Assembly (NCBI GenBank): GCA_023436385.1
Contig: JAEZJH010000615.1
Span: 1-7,479 of the forward strand
Length of the DNA: 7,479 nucleotides
Direction of reading: 5' to 3'
From: Pseudomonadota bacterium
Lineage (GTDB): Bacteria; Myxococcota; Myxococcia; Myxococcales; Vulgatibacteraceae
Every line of letters begins with the position of its first letter. The first letter of the stretch is position 1. Shown here piece by piece: positions 1 through 6,301 of the stretch. The notes beneath the pieces were generated by a model. It saw only the letters and a list, made by a program, of their open reading frames with translations. It was not told the origin of the DNA and did not search any database. A program made the position numbers and the translations under genes.

Positions 1-23
1 ACCTGGGACCTGGAGGCTCGGCC

Positions 24-275
24 GTGGCGCGGATCACCCTCTGCATGGGAAGCTCCTGTTTCGCCCGGGGCAACCACCGGAACCTCGAGGTGTTGCGCGC
101 CTTCCTCGCCAAGCGCGGGATCGAGGCGGAGGTGGAGCTGACCGGCGCCCTTTGCGAGAATGCCTGCAATCGCGGGCCGAACGTGGAGATCGACGGGACC
201 ATCCACCACGAGGTCGATCCGGTCACGCTGGTGGCGCTCCTCGAGGCGCGCTTCTCCGGGGTGGAGGGCCGATGA
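24..275 (+). CDS. Thioredoxin-like [2Fe-2S] ferredoxin domain protein
   Basis: An 83-residue protein resembling the isolated C-terminal [2Fe-2S] domain of NuoE/HydC-type proteins. Four cysteines in the expected layout are visible: C7 and C12 (C-x4-C) near the N-terminus, and C44 and C48 (C-x3-C) after a beta-rich stretch. This is the usual ligand set of the thioredoxin-fold [2Fe-2S] family. The chosen start is GTG at 24, with a GGAGG ribosome binding site at 12-16 and a 7-nt spacer. The frame stays open to the window edge, so a start further upstream cannot be excluded, but family members begin just before the first Cys. Its stop overlaps the next start (ATGA, 272-275), so the genes are very likely co-translated. 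Its probable role is a soluble electron carrier or redox partner for the sensory hydrogenase encoded next; the partnership is inferred from position. It has no NADH- or FMN-binding part. Confidence 0.87.
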   Translation: MARITLCMGSSCFARGNHRNLEVLRAFLAKRGIEAEVELTGALCENACNRGPNVEIDGTIHHEVDPVTLVALLEARFSGVEGR

Positions 276-2053
276 ACCTGCTGTTTCCCATCCACACCGA
301 GAAGCGGGAGTGCCAGGACTGCTATCGCTGCGTCCGGATGTGTCCGGTCAAGGCGATCAAGGTCGAGAACGGCTTCGCCTCGGTGATCCCCGAGCGCTGT
401 GTGCTCTGCGGGGCCTGCGTCGCCGCCTGTCCCAAGCACGCCAAGCGGGTCCGGGACGACGTCCCCAAGGTAAAGGCCCTCCTCGCCCAGGGGCGCCGGG
501 TGATCGTCTCCCTGGCGCCGTCGTGGGTGGCGGAGTTTCCCGACCTCTCCGCGGGCTCGATCGTCGCCGCCTTCCGCCGGCTCGGCTTCGCCGGGGTCTC
601 GGAGACGGCCCTGGGAGGCGAGCAGGTCTCCGCCCACGTGGCCGCGATGCTCGGCCCGGGGAAGGTGTATCTCTCCACCGCCTGCCCGTCGGCCACGGAG
701 CTGATCCGGCGCTTCCAGCCGGAGCGGGCCCACCTGCTCACCCCGCTGCTCTCGCCGCTCCTCGCCCACGCCAAGCTGCTCCGCCAGGAACTGGGCGACG
801 ACATCGGCGTGGTCTTCGTCGGCCCCTGTATCGCGAAGAAGCTCGAGGCCGACGCCCATCCCCGGCTCCTCGACGCCGCCCTCACCTTCGAGGACGTCCG
901 CCGCTGGTTCGAGGCGGAGCGGATCGATCCCGCCACCTGCCGCGACGGCGGCGAGGAGCTGGTCCTCGGCCCGGCGCGCGAAGGCGCCCTCTACCCGATC
1001 GACGGCGGGATGATCGCCGGCATCCGCTCGAGGTGCGCCCGGAACGATCCCGGGTTCATGGCGGTCTCGGGGATGGAGGACCTGATGCACGGCCTGGGGG
1101 GCCTCGAGGACCTCCGGCCGGATGGCGGCCTCTTCGTCGAGCTCCAGGCCTGCAACGGCGGTTGTATCGCCGGTCCCAAGGGCACCAGCCGCGAGGGCAC
1201 CGCCTGCAAGCGTTACCGGGTGCTGAAACACACCCGCTATCCGGCGGAGGAGATCCCCCGCCGGCCGACGATCGAGATCGCCGCGGAGACGGCGGCGGAT
1301 CCGCTGGCGCCGCCGATCCACCGGGAGACGGAGGTCCGCGAGGTCCTCCAGAGCCTGGGCAAGGGCTCGTCGGACCTGGAGCCGAACTGCAACGGCTGCG
1401 GCTACGACACCTGCCACGAGTTCGCCATCGCCCTCCTCGACGGGAAGGCGGAGCGGGCGATGTGCGTTACACACATGCGCCGCCTCGCCCAGAAGAAGGC
1501 GAACGGGCTGATCCGGACCATGCCCTCGGCGGTGGTGATCGTCGACAAGGACCTGCGGATCCTCGAGTGCAACGACAACTTCGCCCGGATGTTCGCGCTG
1601 CCCGGCAGGCCCGGGGGCGAGACCGCACCCTCGCTGGAGGGGGCGCTCCTGAAGCGCGTGGTCCCCTTCCCCCACTTCTTCCAGAAGGTGCTGGAGACCG
1701 GGGAGGACCTCCGGGACGCCGACCTGCGGCACCGCGACGCCGTGCTCCACGGCTCGATCTTCACCATCGAGAAGGGCGCCGTGGTGGGCGGGATCTTCTA
1801 CGACATCACCCGCCCGGCGATTCAGAAGGAACGCATCATCAACAAGGCCCGCGAGGTCATCCAGAAGAACCTCGAGACGGTCCAGCAGATCGCCTACCTC
1901 CTCGGCGAGAACGCCGCGGAGTCGGAGCTGACGCTCCAGTCGATCATCGAGTCGTTCTCCACTCCCGGGCTCGAGGAGGGCGACGCGCCCGCCCCCGAAC
2001 CCGAGCCACACGTCGATCCCCGGAATGACTGGAAACGTCTTTATCGAGGTTGA
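272..2053 (+). CDS. hydS: Sensory [FeFe]-hydrogenase, HydS-like, with PAS domain
   Basis: A 593-residue cytoplasmic protein with no signal peptide or membrane segment. Domains in order: a 2x[4Fe-4S] ferredoxin (C14, C17, C20, C24 and C43, C46, C49, C53); an H-cluster domain about 75-330, whose ligands are C138 in TACP, C186 in GPCIAKK, and C294 and C298 in ACNGGC; a four-Cys FeS module (C373, C376, C381 in CNGCGYDTC, plus C398); a PAS domain about 411-510; and a C-terminal helix about 513-560 ending in a Pro/Glu-rich tail. Catalytic enzymes usually have TSCCP and MPC; here the proton-relay Cys is A137 and the Met is G184, as in sensory group C hydrogenases. It probably senses H2 or redox state and signals through the PAS domain rather than turning over H2 quickly. 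ATG 272 is preferred because GGAGGG lies at 263-268 and the upstream in-frame extension overlaps the previous gene without family resemblance. No kinase domain is present; the downstream phosphatase gene, overlapping by 29 bp, is the likely output. The symbol follows the family name and is not experimentally assigned. Confidence 0.92.
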   Translation: MNLLFPIHTEKRECQDCYRCVRMCPVKAIKVENGFASVIPERCVLCGACVAACPKHAKRVRDDVPKVKALLAQGRRVIVSLAPSWVAEFPDLSAGSIVAAFRRLGFAGVSETALGGEQVSAHVAAMLGPGKVYLSTACPSATELIRRFQPERAHLLTPLLSPLLAHAKLLRQELGDDIGVVFVGPCIAKKLEADAHPRLLDAALTFEDVRRWFEAERIDPATCRDGGEELVLGPAREGALYPIDGGMIAGIRSRCARNDPGFMAVSGMEDLMHGLGGLEDLRPDGGLFVELQACNGGCIAGPKGTSREGTACKRYRVLKHTRYPAEEIPRRPTIEIAAETAADPLAPPIHRETEVREVLQSLGKGSSDLEPNCNGCGYDTCHEFAIALLDGKAERAMCVTHMRRLAQKKANGLIRTMPSAVVIVDKDLRILECNDNFARMFALPGRPGGETAPSLEGALLKRVVPFPHFFQKVLETGEDLRDADLRHRDAVLHGSIFTIEKGAVVGGIFYDITRPAIQKERIINKAREVIQKNLETVQQIAYLLGENAAESELTLQSIIESFSTPGLEEGDAPAPEPEPHVDPRNDWKRLYRG

Positions 2054-3197
2054 TCACTTCCAGCGGGCGAAACACGGCCAGGTGGCGTACGGCGACGTGT
2101 TTCTCTCGCGGAAGCTCAAGGAGGAGAACCGGACCGTCTCCGTGCTCTCCGACGGCCTCGGCTCGGGGATCAAGGCGAGCGTCCTCGCCACCCTCACCGC
2201 GACGATGGGCGTGAAGTACGCCGCCCAGTTCGTCGACGTGCGGAAGTCGGCCGAGATCATCATGGACACCTTGCCGGTGTGCAAGGTGCGGAAGATCAGC
2301 TACTCGACCTTCACCATCGTCGACGTGGCCAGCGACGGCCTCGCCCGGATCATCGAGCACGGCAATCCCCCGGCGATGCTGCTCCGGGGCGCCACCGCCC
2401 TCCGCCTGTCGCCGCAGACGATCAACCTCGAGCGCTGGCACGATCGGCCGATCGCCTACGCCGAGTGCCGGCTCCGGGAGGGCGACCGGATCGTCTGCTG
2501 CTCCGACGGCGTCACCCAGTCCGGCATGGGCGCCCGCGCCTTCCCGCTGGGCTGGGGCGAGGAGGCGGTGACCGCCCACGCCCGGGAGCTGCTCCGGGTC
2601 GATCCGGAGATCTCCGCCCGCCGCCTGGCCCAGGCGCTGGTCGAGCGGGCGGTGAAGAACGACGGCGGGAGGCCGAAGGACGACACCTCCTGCGCGGTGA
2701 TCCACTTCCGCCGGCCGCGGCGGCTCTTGGTCCTCACCGGCCCCCCGTTCAACAAGGACCGGGACGCCGAGCTGGCCGAGCTGGCCCAGTCCTTCCCCGG
2801 GCGGAAGGCGATCTGCGGCGGCACCACCGCCAGCATCGTCTCCCGGCGCCTCAACCGGCCGGTGCGGGTGCTGCTCGAGAACCTCGACGCCGACATCCCG
2901 CCCGCCTCGAAGATGGAGGGCGTGGACCTGATCACCGAAGGCACCCTCACCCTGGGCCGGGTCGCGGAGCTCCTCGAGGCGGGGGCGGCCGACCTGCCCG
3001 CCAACGCCGCCGGCCGCCTCCTCGAGCTGATGCTCGAGAGCGACCAGATCGACTTCGTGGTCGGCACCCGGATCAACGAGGCCCACCAGGACCCGAACAT
3101 TCCCGTCGAGCTCGAGCTCCGGGGGACCCTGGTGAAGCGCATCGCCCGGCTCCTCGAGGAGAAACACCTGAAGGAGACGCGGCTGCGGCGGATCTGA
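2025..3197 (+). CDS. SpoIIE-type PP2C Ser/Thr phosphatase with conserved C-terminal domain
   Basis: A 390-residue soluble protein. Residues 1-230 form a SpoIIE/PP2C-type metal-dependent phosphatase: the metal-binding acidic residues are seen as D24 (YGD), D43 (VLSDGLGSG), D161 (CCSDGVTQSG) and D219/D220 (PKDDTS). These are the expected PP2C positions, so it should be active on phospho-Ser/Thr. Residues 232-390 form a second domain with clear motifs (LTGPP near 237, CGGTTA near 264, TEGTLTL near 304, GTRIN-AHQ near 347). I recall this domain in phosphatases encoded beside HydS but know no assigned function. The start at ATG 2025 lies inside the end of the hydrogenase gene (29-bp overlap) with no clear ribosome binding site, which suggests translational coupling; the N-terminus fits family members that begin shortly before the YGD motif. 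Likely role: output of the sensory hydrogenase, dephosphorylating a regulator such as a STAS anti-anti-sigma protein. That target is inferred and not in this window. Confidence 0.88.
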   Translation: MTGNVFIEVDHFQRAKHGQVAYGDVFLSRKLKEENRTVSVLSDGLGSGIKASVLATLTATMGVKYAAQFVDVRKSAEIIMDTLPVCKVRKISYSTFTIVDVASDGLARIIEHGNPPAMLLRGATALRLSPQTINLERWHDRPIAYAECRLREGDRIVCCSDGVTQSGMGARAFPLGWGEEAVTAHARELLRVDPEISARRLAQALVERAVKNDGGRPKDDTSCAVIHFRRPRRLLVLTGPPFNKDRDAELAELAQSFPGRKAICGGTTASIVSRRLNRPVRVLLENLDADIPPASKMEGVDLITEGTLTLGRVAELLEAGAADLPANAAGRLLELMLESDQIDFVVGTRINEAHQDPNIPVELELRGTLVKRIARLLEEKHLKETRLRRI

Positions 3198-3200
3198 TCC

Positions 3201-3371
3201 GCGTCGCCCGCGCGCCGTGGGCGGCCGGGCAGGGCGCCTCGAGCGGCAAGTGGTTCCGGCTGAAATGGGCAGATGTCTCGGGAGCTGACGCGTCGCCCGA
3301 GCGCCGTGGGCGGCCGGACAAGCGCCTCGAGCGGCAAAGTGTTTCCGGCTGAAATCGGCAGATATTCTCGG
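3201..3371. repeat. Two 82-bp imperfect direct repeats (period 89 bp)
   Basis: Unit 1 spans about 3201-3282 and unit 2 about 3290-3371. Both contain GCGTCGCCCG, CGCCGTGGGCGGCCGG, GCGCCTCGAGCGGCAA, TTCCGGCTGAAAT and GGCAGAT blocks, with scattered substitutions and compensating single-base indels. A degraded third start, GCGTCGGGAG, follows at 3381. The array begins 4 bp after the phosphatase stop codon. Each unit can form a short stem between GCCCG and the following GTGGGC, so the repeats may also act in mRNA 3'-end formation, though no T-tract follows. A related core occurs inverted near 7380-7403. I cannot assign the repeat to a named family. Confidence 0.85.
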
Positions 3372-3459
3372 GCCGCGGTTGCGTCGGGAGACCGGCGGCG
3401 ATCGCATGCGCACGCCCCGGCATTTCGGCATCGGTGGACCGCCGCTGTCTCCCGAGGAC

Positions 3460-3476
3460 CGCCTCCGAAGGAGGCG
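3460..3476. terminator. GC-rich hairpin, possible bidirectional transcript end
   Basis: CGCCTCC and GGAGGCG form a perfect 7-bp stem around a GAA loop. The hairpin lies 41 bp beyond the stop of the - strand lipoprotein gene and about 260 bp after the phosphatase gene. A T-tract is missing on both sides, so it is not a canonical intrinsic terminator; it may stabilise 3' ends or be incidental in GC-rich DNA. Confidence 0.35.
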
Positions 3477-3517
3477 AAGACGGTCGGACCGCCGCCGCCT
3501 CCGAAACCGAGACACCG

Positions 3518-4222
3518 TCACCCGTCGCAGCGGGTTCCCTCGAAGGTGCCGCGGGACGAGCCGGTGTCGTAGGTGCCGACCACCTCGTCGCCGGTGATCA
3601 CGCCCTGGGCGTCGCCGCCGTTGAGGGCAAAGGTGCCGTCCTCCGCGAGGCTGCCGGTGAGGGCGTCGGTGTCGGTGCCGGTTGCGCTCCGGGAGAGGCC
3701 GATCATCTCCGCGCCGGTGACGACCACGTTCCAGGTGCCGGAGTCGGTGCCGCCGTCGGCGAGATAGGTGCCGCAGAAGACCCGGACGTCGGCGGCGACG
3801 TCGGCGGCGAAGCGGCCGCTGCCGTTGGGGCCGGAATAGGTGCCGGTCATCCGGCCGTCGCCCCAGGTGCCGAAGAACTGAAAGCCGCCGCCGGAGAGAT
3901 CCAGGGCCTGGCCGTTGAGGCTACCGGTGAGCCCGACCGGATCGCCGCCCCCGGGCCAGGTGATGGTGCCGTGGGCAATCGCCGCCCCCTGGGGCACACC
4001 CTCGCCGGTGTGGCCGCGGAACGCGTGGGAGAGGGCCGCCACGTCGGTCTCGATCTCGATGGCGAGGATGCCGCTCTCGCCGCCGGGCCCGACCAGGGAT
4101 CCCTTCAGGGAGGTCGACCCGGAATCATGGTCCCCCGGACTACCGTCGCCCCCATCGCTCCCGCACGCGAAGAGGACCAGGGCGACGGCCGCCGCCATCC
4201 AGATTCTGCCCATCGACCGCAT
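3518..4222 (-). CDS. Putative lipoprotein with duplicated Gly-rich beta repeat
   Basis: Read from ATG at 4222, the product is 234 residues. Residues 1-19 form a lipoprotein signal peptide: basic start, hydrophobic run AAAVALVLF, lipobox LFAC with the lipidated Cys at C20. A flexible Gly/Ser/Asp-rich tether (about 21-38) follows. The mature part is Gly/Thr-rich and probably all-beta. Two related segments, about 99-140 and 189-230, share the pattern LTGSL, a Gly-rich turn, then GTY and G-x-F, suggesting internal duplication. C150 and C232 could form a disulphide. ATG 4222 is chosen because GGGAGGT lies just before it and the signal peptide starts there; the further in-frame extension to 4336 crosses a terminator and is not protein-like. 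A second in-frame ATG at 4213 is possible. I do not recognise a family; a surface or periplasmic-side anchored role is inferred from the lipobox only. Confidence 0.8.
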   Translation of the reverse strand: MRSMGRIWMAAAVALVLFACGSDGGDGSPGDHDSGSTSLKGSLVGPGGESGILAIEIETDVAALSHAFRGHTGEGVPQGAAIAHGTITWPGGGDPVGLTGSLNGQALDLSGGGFQFFGTWGDGRMTGTYSGPNGSGRFAADVAADVRVFCGTYLADGGTDSGTWNVVVTGAEMIGLSRSATGTDTDALTGSLAEDGTFALNGGDAQGVITGDEVVGTYDTGSSRGTFEGTRCDG

Positions 4223-4241
4223 CGCACCTCCCGTGGAGACC

Positions 4242-4265
4242 GGCGCTCCGCCGGAGCGAAGCGCC
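4242..4265. promoter_or_regulatory. Inverted repeat in the 5' leader of the lipoprotein gene
   Basis: GGCGCT (4242-4247) pairs with AGCGCC (4260-4265), and alternatively CGCTCCG pairs with CGGAGCG (4244-4258, one central base). It sits about 20 bp upstream of the lipoprotein ATG, next to the ribosome binding site. It could be a leader hairpin that affects translation, or an operator. Function is unproven. Confidence 0.35.
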
Positions 4266-4292
4266 TCCTCCCTCGTATGGTTGCGACGACGC

Positions 4293-4319
4293 GGAAAAAC
4301 AGCCCCATGAACCGGGGCC
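4293..4319 (-). terminator. Intrinsic terminator downstream of the hydrolase gene
   Basis: Read on the - strand, GGCCCC and GGGGCT form a stem of five Watson-Crick pairs plus one G-T pair around a 7-nt loop, followed by GTTTTT. This fits a Rho-independent terminator for transcription coming from the alpha/beta hydrolase gene, about 140 bp beyond its stop codon. It separates that gene from the lipoprotein gene, leaving roughly 70 bp before the lipoprotein ATG. Confidence 0.65.
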
Positions 4320-4458
4320 AAAGGCGGAAAACACACCCGGCGGGGCGTGCCGGTGGTTCACACCCCTAGACGCGGCCGCCGGCGCATCGGAGGCCTGTGT
4401 GAAACAGCGACGTCCGCGCCGCCGCACGAGATGGGCTGGCTCCGCCCGACGACCTTCC

Positions 4459-5367
4459 TCAGGTTGCAGGGGCGCGAACCTGGCGGTCGATGAAACGCGC
4501 CGTGGCCACGCGGACCGCGGCGAGGTGGGTGAAGAGGGCGACGTGTTCGCCTCCCTCGACCGCAAACAGCTCCGCGCCGGGGACGCGGTCGGCGAAGGCG
4601 CGGGCCTGGGCGAAGGGGACGACGGAGTCGGCGGTGCCGTGGATCGCCAGGGCGGGAACGGCGAGACGTTCGAGCGCAAAGCCGAGATCCTTGCGCGTCT
4701 CCGCGATGTCGTTCTCCGCGCCACCGATGCGCAGCGAAAGGCGATCCCCCGTGAGGCGCTGCAGGGCGAGGAGCAGCGGACCGGCCTCGGGGTCGCGGAG
4801 CGTCCGGGCCCGCAGCTCGGGATCGGGGATCGAGCGACGGAGCGAGCGATCCGGGTCGGCGTCGGGGTCCGGGCGGAGAAGCCGGGCCAGCCAGGGCACG
4901 CGGGCGATCAGCTTCAGGGCGTGCCACGCGAAGGGGAGCCGGATGTCGAGGCGGGCCGTGCAGGCGGAGACGAGCACCAGGCCCCGGCAGCGCTCCGGGT
5001 AGCGGAGGGCGAACTCCACCGCCACCGGCCCGCCGCCGGATACCGCCAGCACCAGCGCGTCGCGGTGCCCCAGGGTGTCGAGGAGCGCGGCGCAGAGTTC
5101 CGCCTGTTCGCCGGGCGTGCGCCCGGAGGCCAGCGGCGTGCCCAGGTACCCGGGTCGGGACACCGCGAGGTAGCGGTATCCCGGGATCGCGAGGGCCCGG
5201 GCGAGGAGGAGGCTCTGGTCGTAGCCGCCCATGGCGCCGTGAAGGCAGAGCGCCGCCGGCCCCGCACCAAAGGCCGCGACCTCCACCGGTCCGCGGGCCG
5301 TCGCCACGACGGAGGGATCCGGCGTCTCAAAGGACGAGCCGTCAACGGACGGCGCTGGGGAAGTCAT
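4459..5367 (-). CDS. Alpha/beta hydrolase fold protein
   Basis: A 302-residue soluble protein of the alpha/beta hydrolase superfamily, of ordinary length. Visible elements: oxyanion-hole motif LHGAMGG (HG at 43-44), nucleophile elbow AVSGGG with S110 (the first Gly of the usual GxSxG is Ala), acid D247 in HGTADSVVPF, and catalytic His H275 in GGEH. A cap-like helical insertion lies at about 140-215. Substrate cannot be told from sequence: esterase, lactonase or another hydrolase are all possible. The start at ATG 5367 has a strong AGGAGG ribosome binding site 5 nt upstream; the in-frame extension upstream to 5463 overlaps the end of the transposase gene and is not conserved-looking. It lies downstream of the RAYT gene on the same strand with a 67-bp gap, and is followed by a terminator at 4293-4319. 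No functional link to either neighbour is evident. Confidence 0.88.
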   Translation of the reverse strand: MTSPAPSVDGSSFETPDPSVVATARGPVEVAAFGAGPAALCLHGAMGGYDQSLLLARALAIPGYRYLAVSRPGYLGTPLASGRTPGEQAELCAALLDTLGHRDALVLAVSGGGPVAVEFALRYPERCRGLVLVSACTARLDIRLPFAWHALKLIARVPWLARLLRPDPDADPDRSLRRSIPDPELRARTLRDPEAGPLLLALQRLTGDRLSLRIGGAENDIAETRKDLGFALERLAVPALAIHGTADSVVPFAQARAFADRVPGAELFAVEGGEHVALFTHLAAVRVATARFIDRQVRAPAT

Positions 5368-5424
5368 CGTTTCCTCCTGCCGAACAGGGCGATCGTACCC
5401 GCGAGCGCTGCGGCTGGCGATCGA

Positions 5425-5439
5425 GGTAGGGGTCCTACC
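5425..5439. repeat. Perfect palindrome at the transposase 3' end
   Basis: GGTAGG and CCTACC form a 6-bp stem around GGT. The palindrome overlaps the stop codon of the RAYT gene (5435-5437). RAYT genes are often flanked by palindromic REP units, so this could be one arm, but no second copy of this exact palindrome is seen in the window. It could also serve as a weak transcript end before the hydrolase gene. Confidence 0.4.
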
Positions 5440-6292
5440 ACGCAGCAGCGCGCACCGAAACACCGCTGTCCCGACCGCGCGCGTTCGGCTTTCTCGGTGC
5501 TGCCCCGTCCTCCACCAGCGAGACCACGGGCGAACGGTCCACGTGATGGTTCAACGCCGATGCGGGTGCAAAGAGAAACAACTGGCCGAGCCCGTCGTCA
5601 GAGGCAGCCCTGCCCTGCCTCCGCGCCACGGGGCCGGACGACGAATCCGACCCGCCGGCGAGCCTCCACCCGTCGCGGAGGAGCCAGGTCTCCGGCGGCG
5701 AGACCATCCGCTCCGTTCCCGAGGGAAGCAGGACCCGATCCCCGAAGTAGCCGACCGTATACGGATCCCGGTTCGCGGCCGGGAGTATCCGCCCGACCTG
5801 GGCGGCGTGCTTGCGAGTGTTTCTTTCGACGTACTCGATCGCGTGGCGCGCCTCGGCGGGCGTGCGGCATACGTGTTGGTGATACCGCTCCGCAAACACC
5901 GCGCCTTGCCGTCCCATCACCCGGTTCAGGCCCTGGGCGAGGCGGATCTTCAGCGCCTGGAGGCCCCGGGCCAACGCCTCCGCGCCGCCCGGTTCGGCGT
6001 TCAGATGCAGGTGGCGGTCCTGGATACTGAGCCCCACCACCCGAAACCCAGGCCGGCTGGCCACGCCCTCGAAGGCGGCCCGGATCGCCGCAAAACAGCG
6101 CTGGGACCTTAGGTTGTACACATGGTCGAGCACCCGCAGGGTGATGTGCACCGGCTGCCGCCCGGACAGCTCCGGCCGCTTGCCGTGGGCCACACCGGGG
6201 TCGCGCGTCCTCGGCCTCCCGGCCCCCAGCCGCGCCCCGCCCACCCTCGAGTATCGCATCGGTATCTGTTCCGCCGCCGCCCGCTTTGTCAT
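5435..6292 (-). CDS. REP-associated tyrosine transposase (RAYT, Y1/IS200-like)
   Basis: A 285-residue protein whose first ~210 residues match the RAYT branch of Y1 HUH transposases. Visible features: basic GGARLGAGRPR start (18-28), conserved PVHITLRV (47-54), HUH metal-binding motif H94-L95-H96 in RHLHL, the VFAERYH motif (132-138), and the probable catalytic Tyr Y154 in IEYVERN. These enzymes nick single-stranded DNA at REP palindromes and are usually single-copy, domesticated genes rather than free insertion sequences. Family members generally end soon after the TWLLxxGWR motif (202-210); here about 75 further residues follow, of unrelated, Arg/Ala/Ser-rich character, so the natural stop may have been lost. 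Start is uncertain: ATG 6292 or ATG 6259 (residue 12), neither with a good ribosome binding site. The palindrome at 5425-5439 overlaps the stop. All core motifs appear intact, so it is not obviously a pseudogene. Confidence 0.85.
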   Translation of the reverse strand: MTKRAAAEQIPMRYSRVGGARLGAGRPRTRDPGVAHGKRPELSGRQPVHITLRVLDHVYNLRSQRCFAAIRAAFEGVASRPGFRVVGLSIQDRHLHLNAEPGGAEALARGLQALKIRLAQGLNRVMGRQGAVFAERYHQHVCRTPAEARHAIEYVERNTRKHAAQVGRILPAANRDPYTVGYFGDRVLLPSGTERMVSPPETWLLRDGWRLAGGSDSSSGPVARRQGRAASDDGLGQLFLFAPASALNHHVDRSPVVSLVEDGAAPRKPNARGRDSGVSVRAAAW

Positions 6293-6301
6293 AAACGCAT
6301 A

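Larger units (their letters stand above)
3198..3517. other. Convergent intergenic region between phosphatase and lipoprotein genes
   Basis: This 320-bp stretch separates the end of the + strand hydrogenase/phosphatase genes from the 3' end of the - strand lipoprotein gene. It holds the two direct repeats and their decayed third start (to about 3400), then a GC-rich hairpin at 3460-3476. The remaining sequence shows no coding signal I can defend: long open frames cross it on both strands, but their translations are low-complexity Arg/Pro/Ala-rich and match no family. Confidence 0.7.
4223..4458. other. Intergenic region between hydrolase and lipoprotein genes
   Basis: A 236-bp non-coding stretch between two - strand genes. 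It contains the terminator at 4293-4319 and the leader inverted repeat at 4242-4265. I see no convincing sigma-70-type promoter for the lipoprotein gene; a weak CATACG lies near 4271-4277 on the - strand, without a well-spaced -35 element. Confidence 0.6.

Noticed and set aside
152..271. N-terminal extension of the hydrogenase reading frame to ATG 152
   Set aside because: It overlaps the first gene, is Arg/Gly-rich and lacks family resemblance; ATG 272 has a good ribosome binding site and starts just before the ferredoxin motifs.
2279..3352. 357-codon open frame on the + strand, overlapping the phosphatase
   Set aside because: A Pro/Arg/Gly-rich shadow frame; the phosphatase motifs are in the other frame.
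1944..3521. 525-codon open frame on the - strand opposite the phosphatase
   Set aside because: Its translation is low-complexity Arg/Pro/Gly/Ala and it lies antisense to a clearly recognisable phosphatase. It is a typical shadow in GC-rich DNA.
3434..4369. 311-codon open frame on the + strand opposite the lipoprotein gene
   Set aside because: Gly/Ala/Val-rich translation with no motif; the opposite strand has a signal peptide, lipobox and ribosome binding site.
4399..6030. 543-codon open frame on the + strand across the hydrolase and RAYT genes
   Set aside because: It runs antisense to two recognised proteins and is Arg/Gly/Pro-rich throughout.
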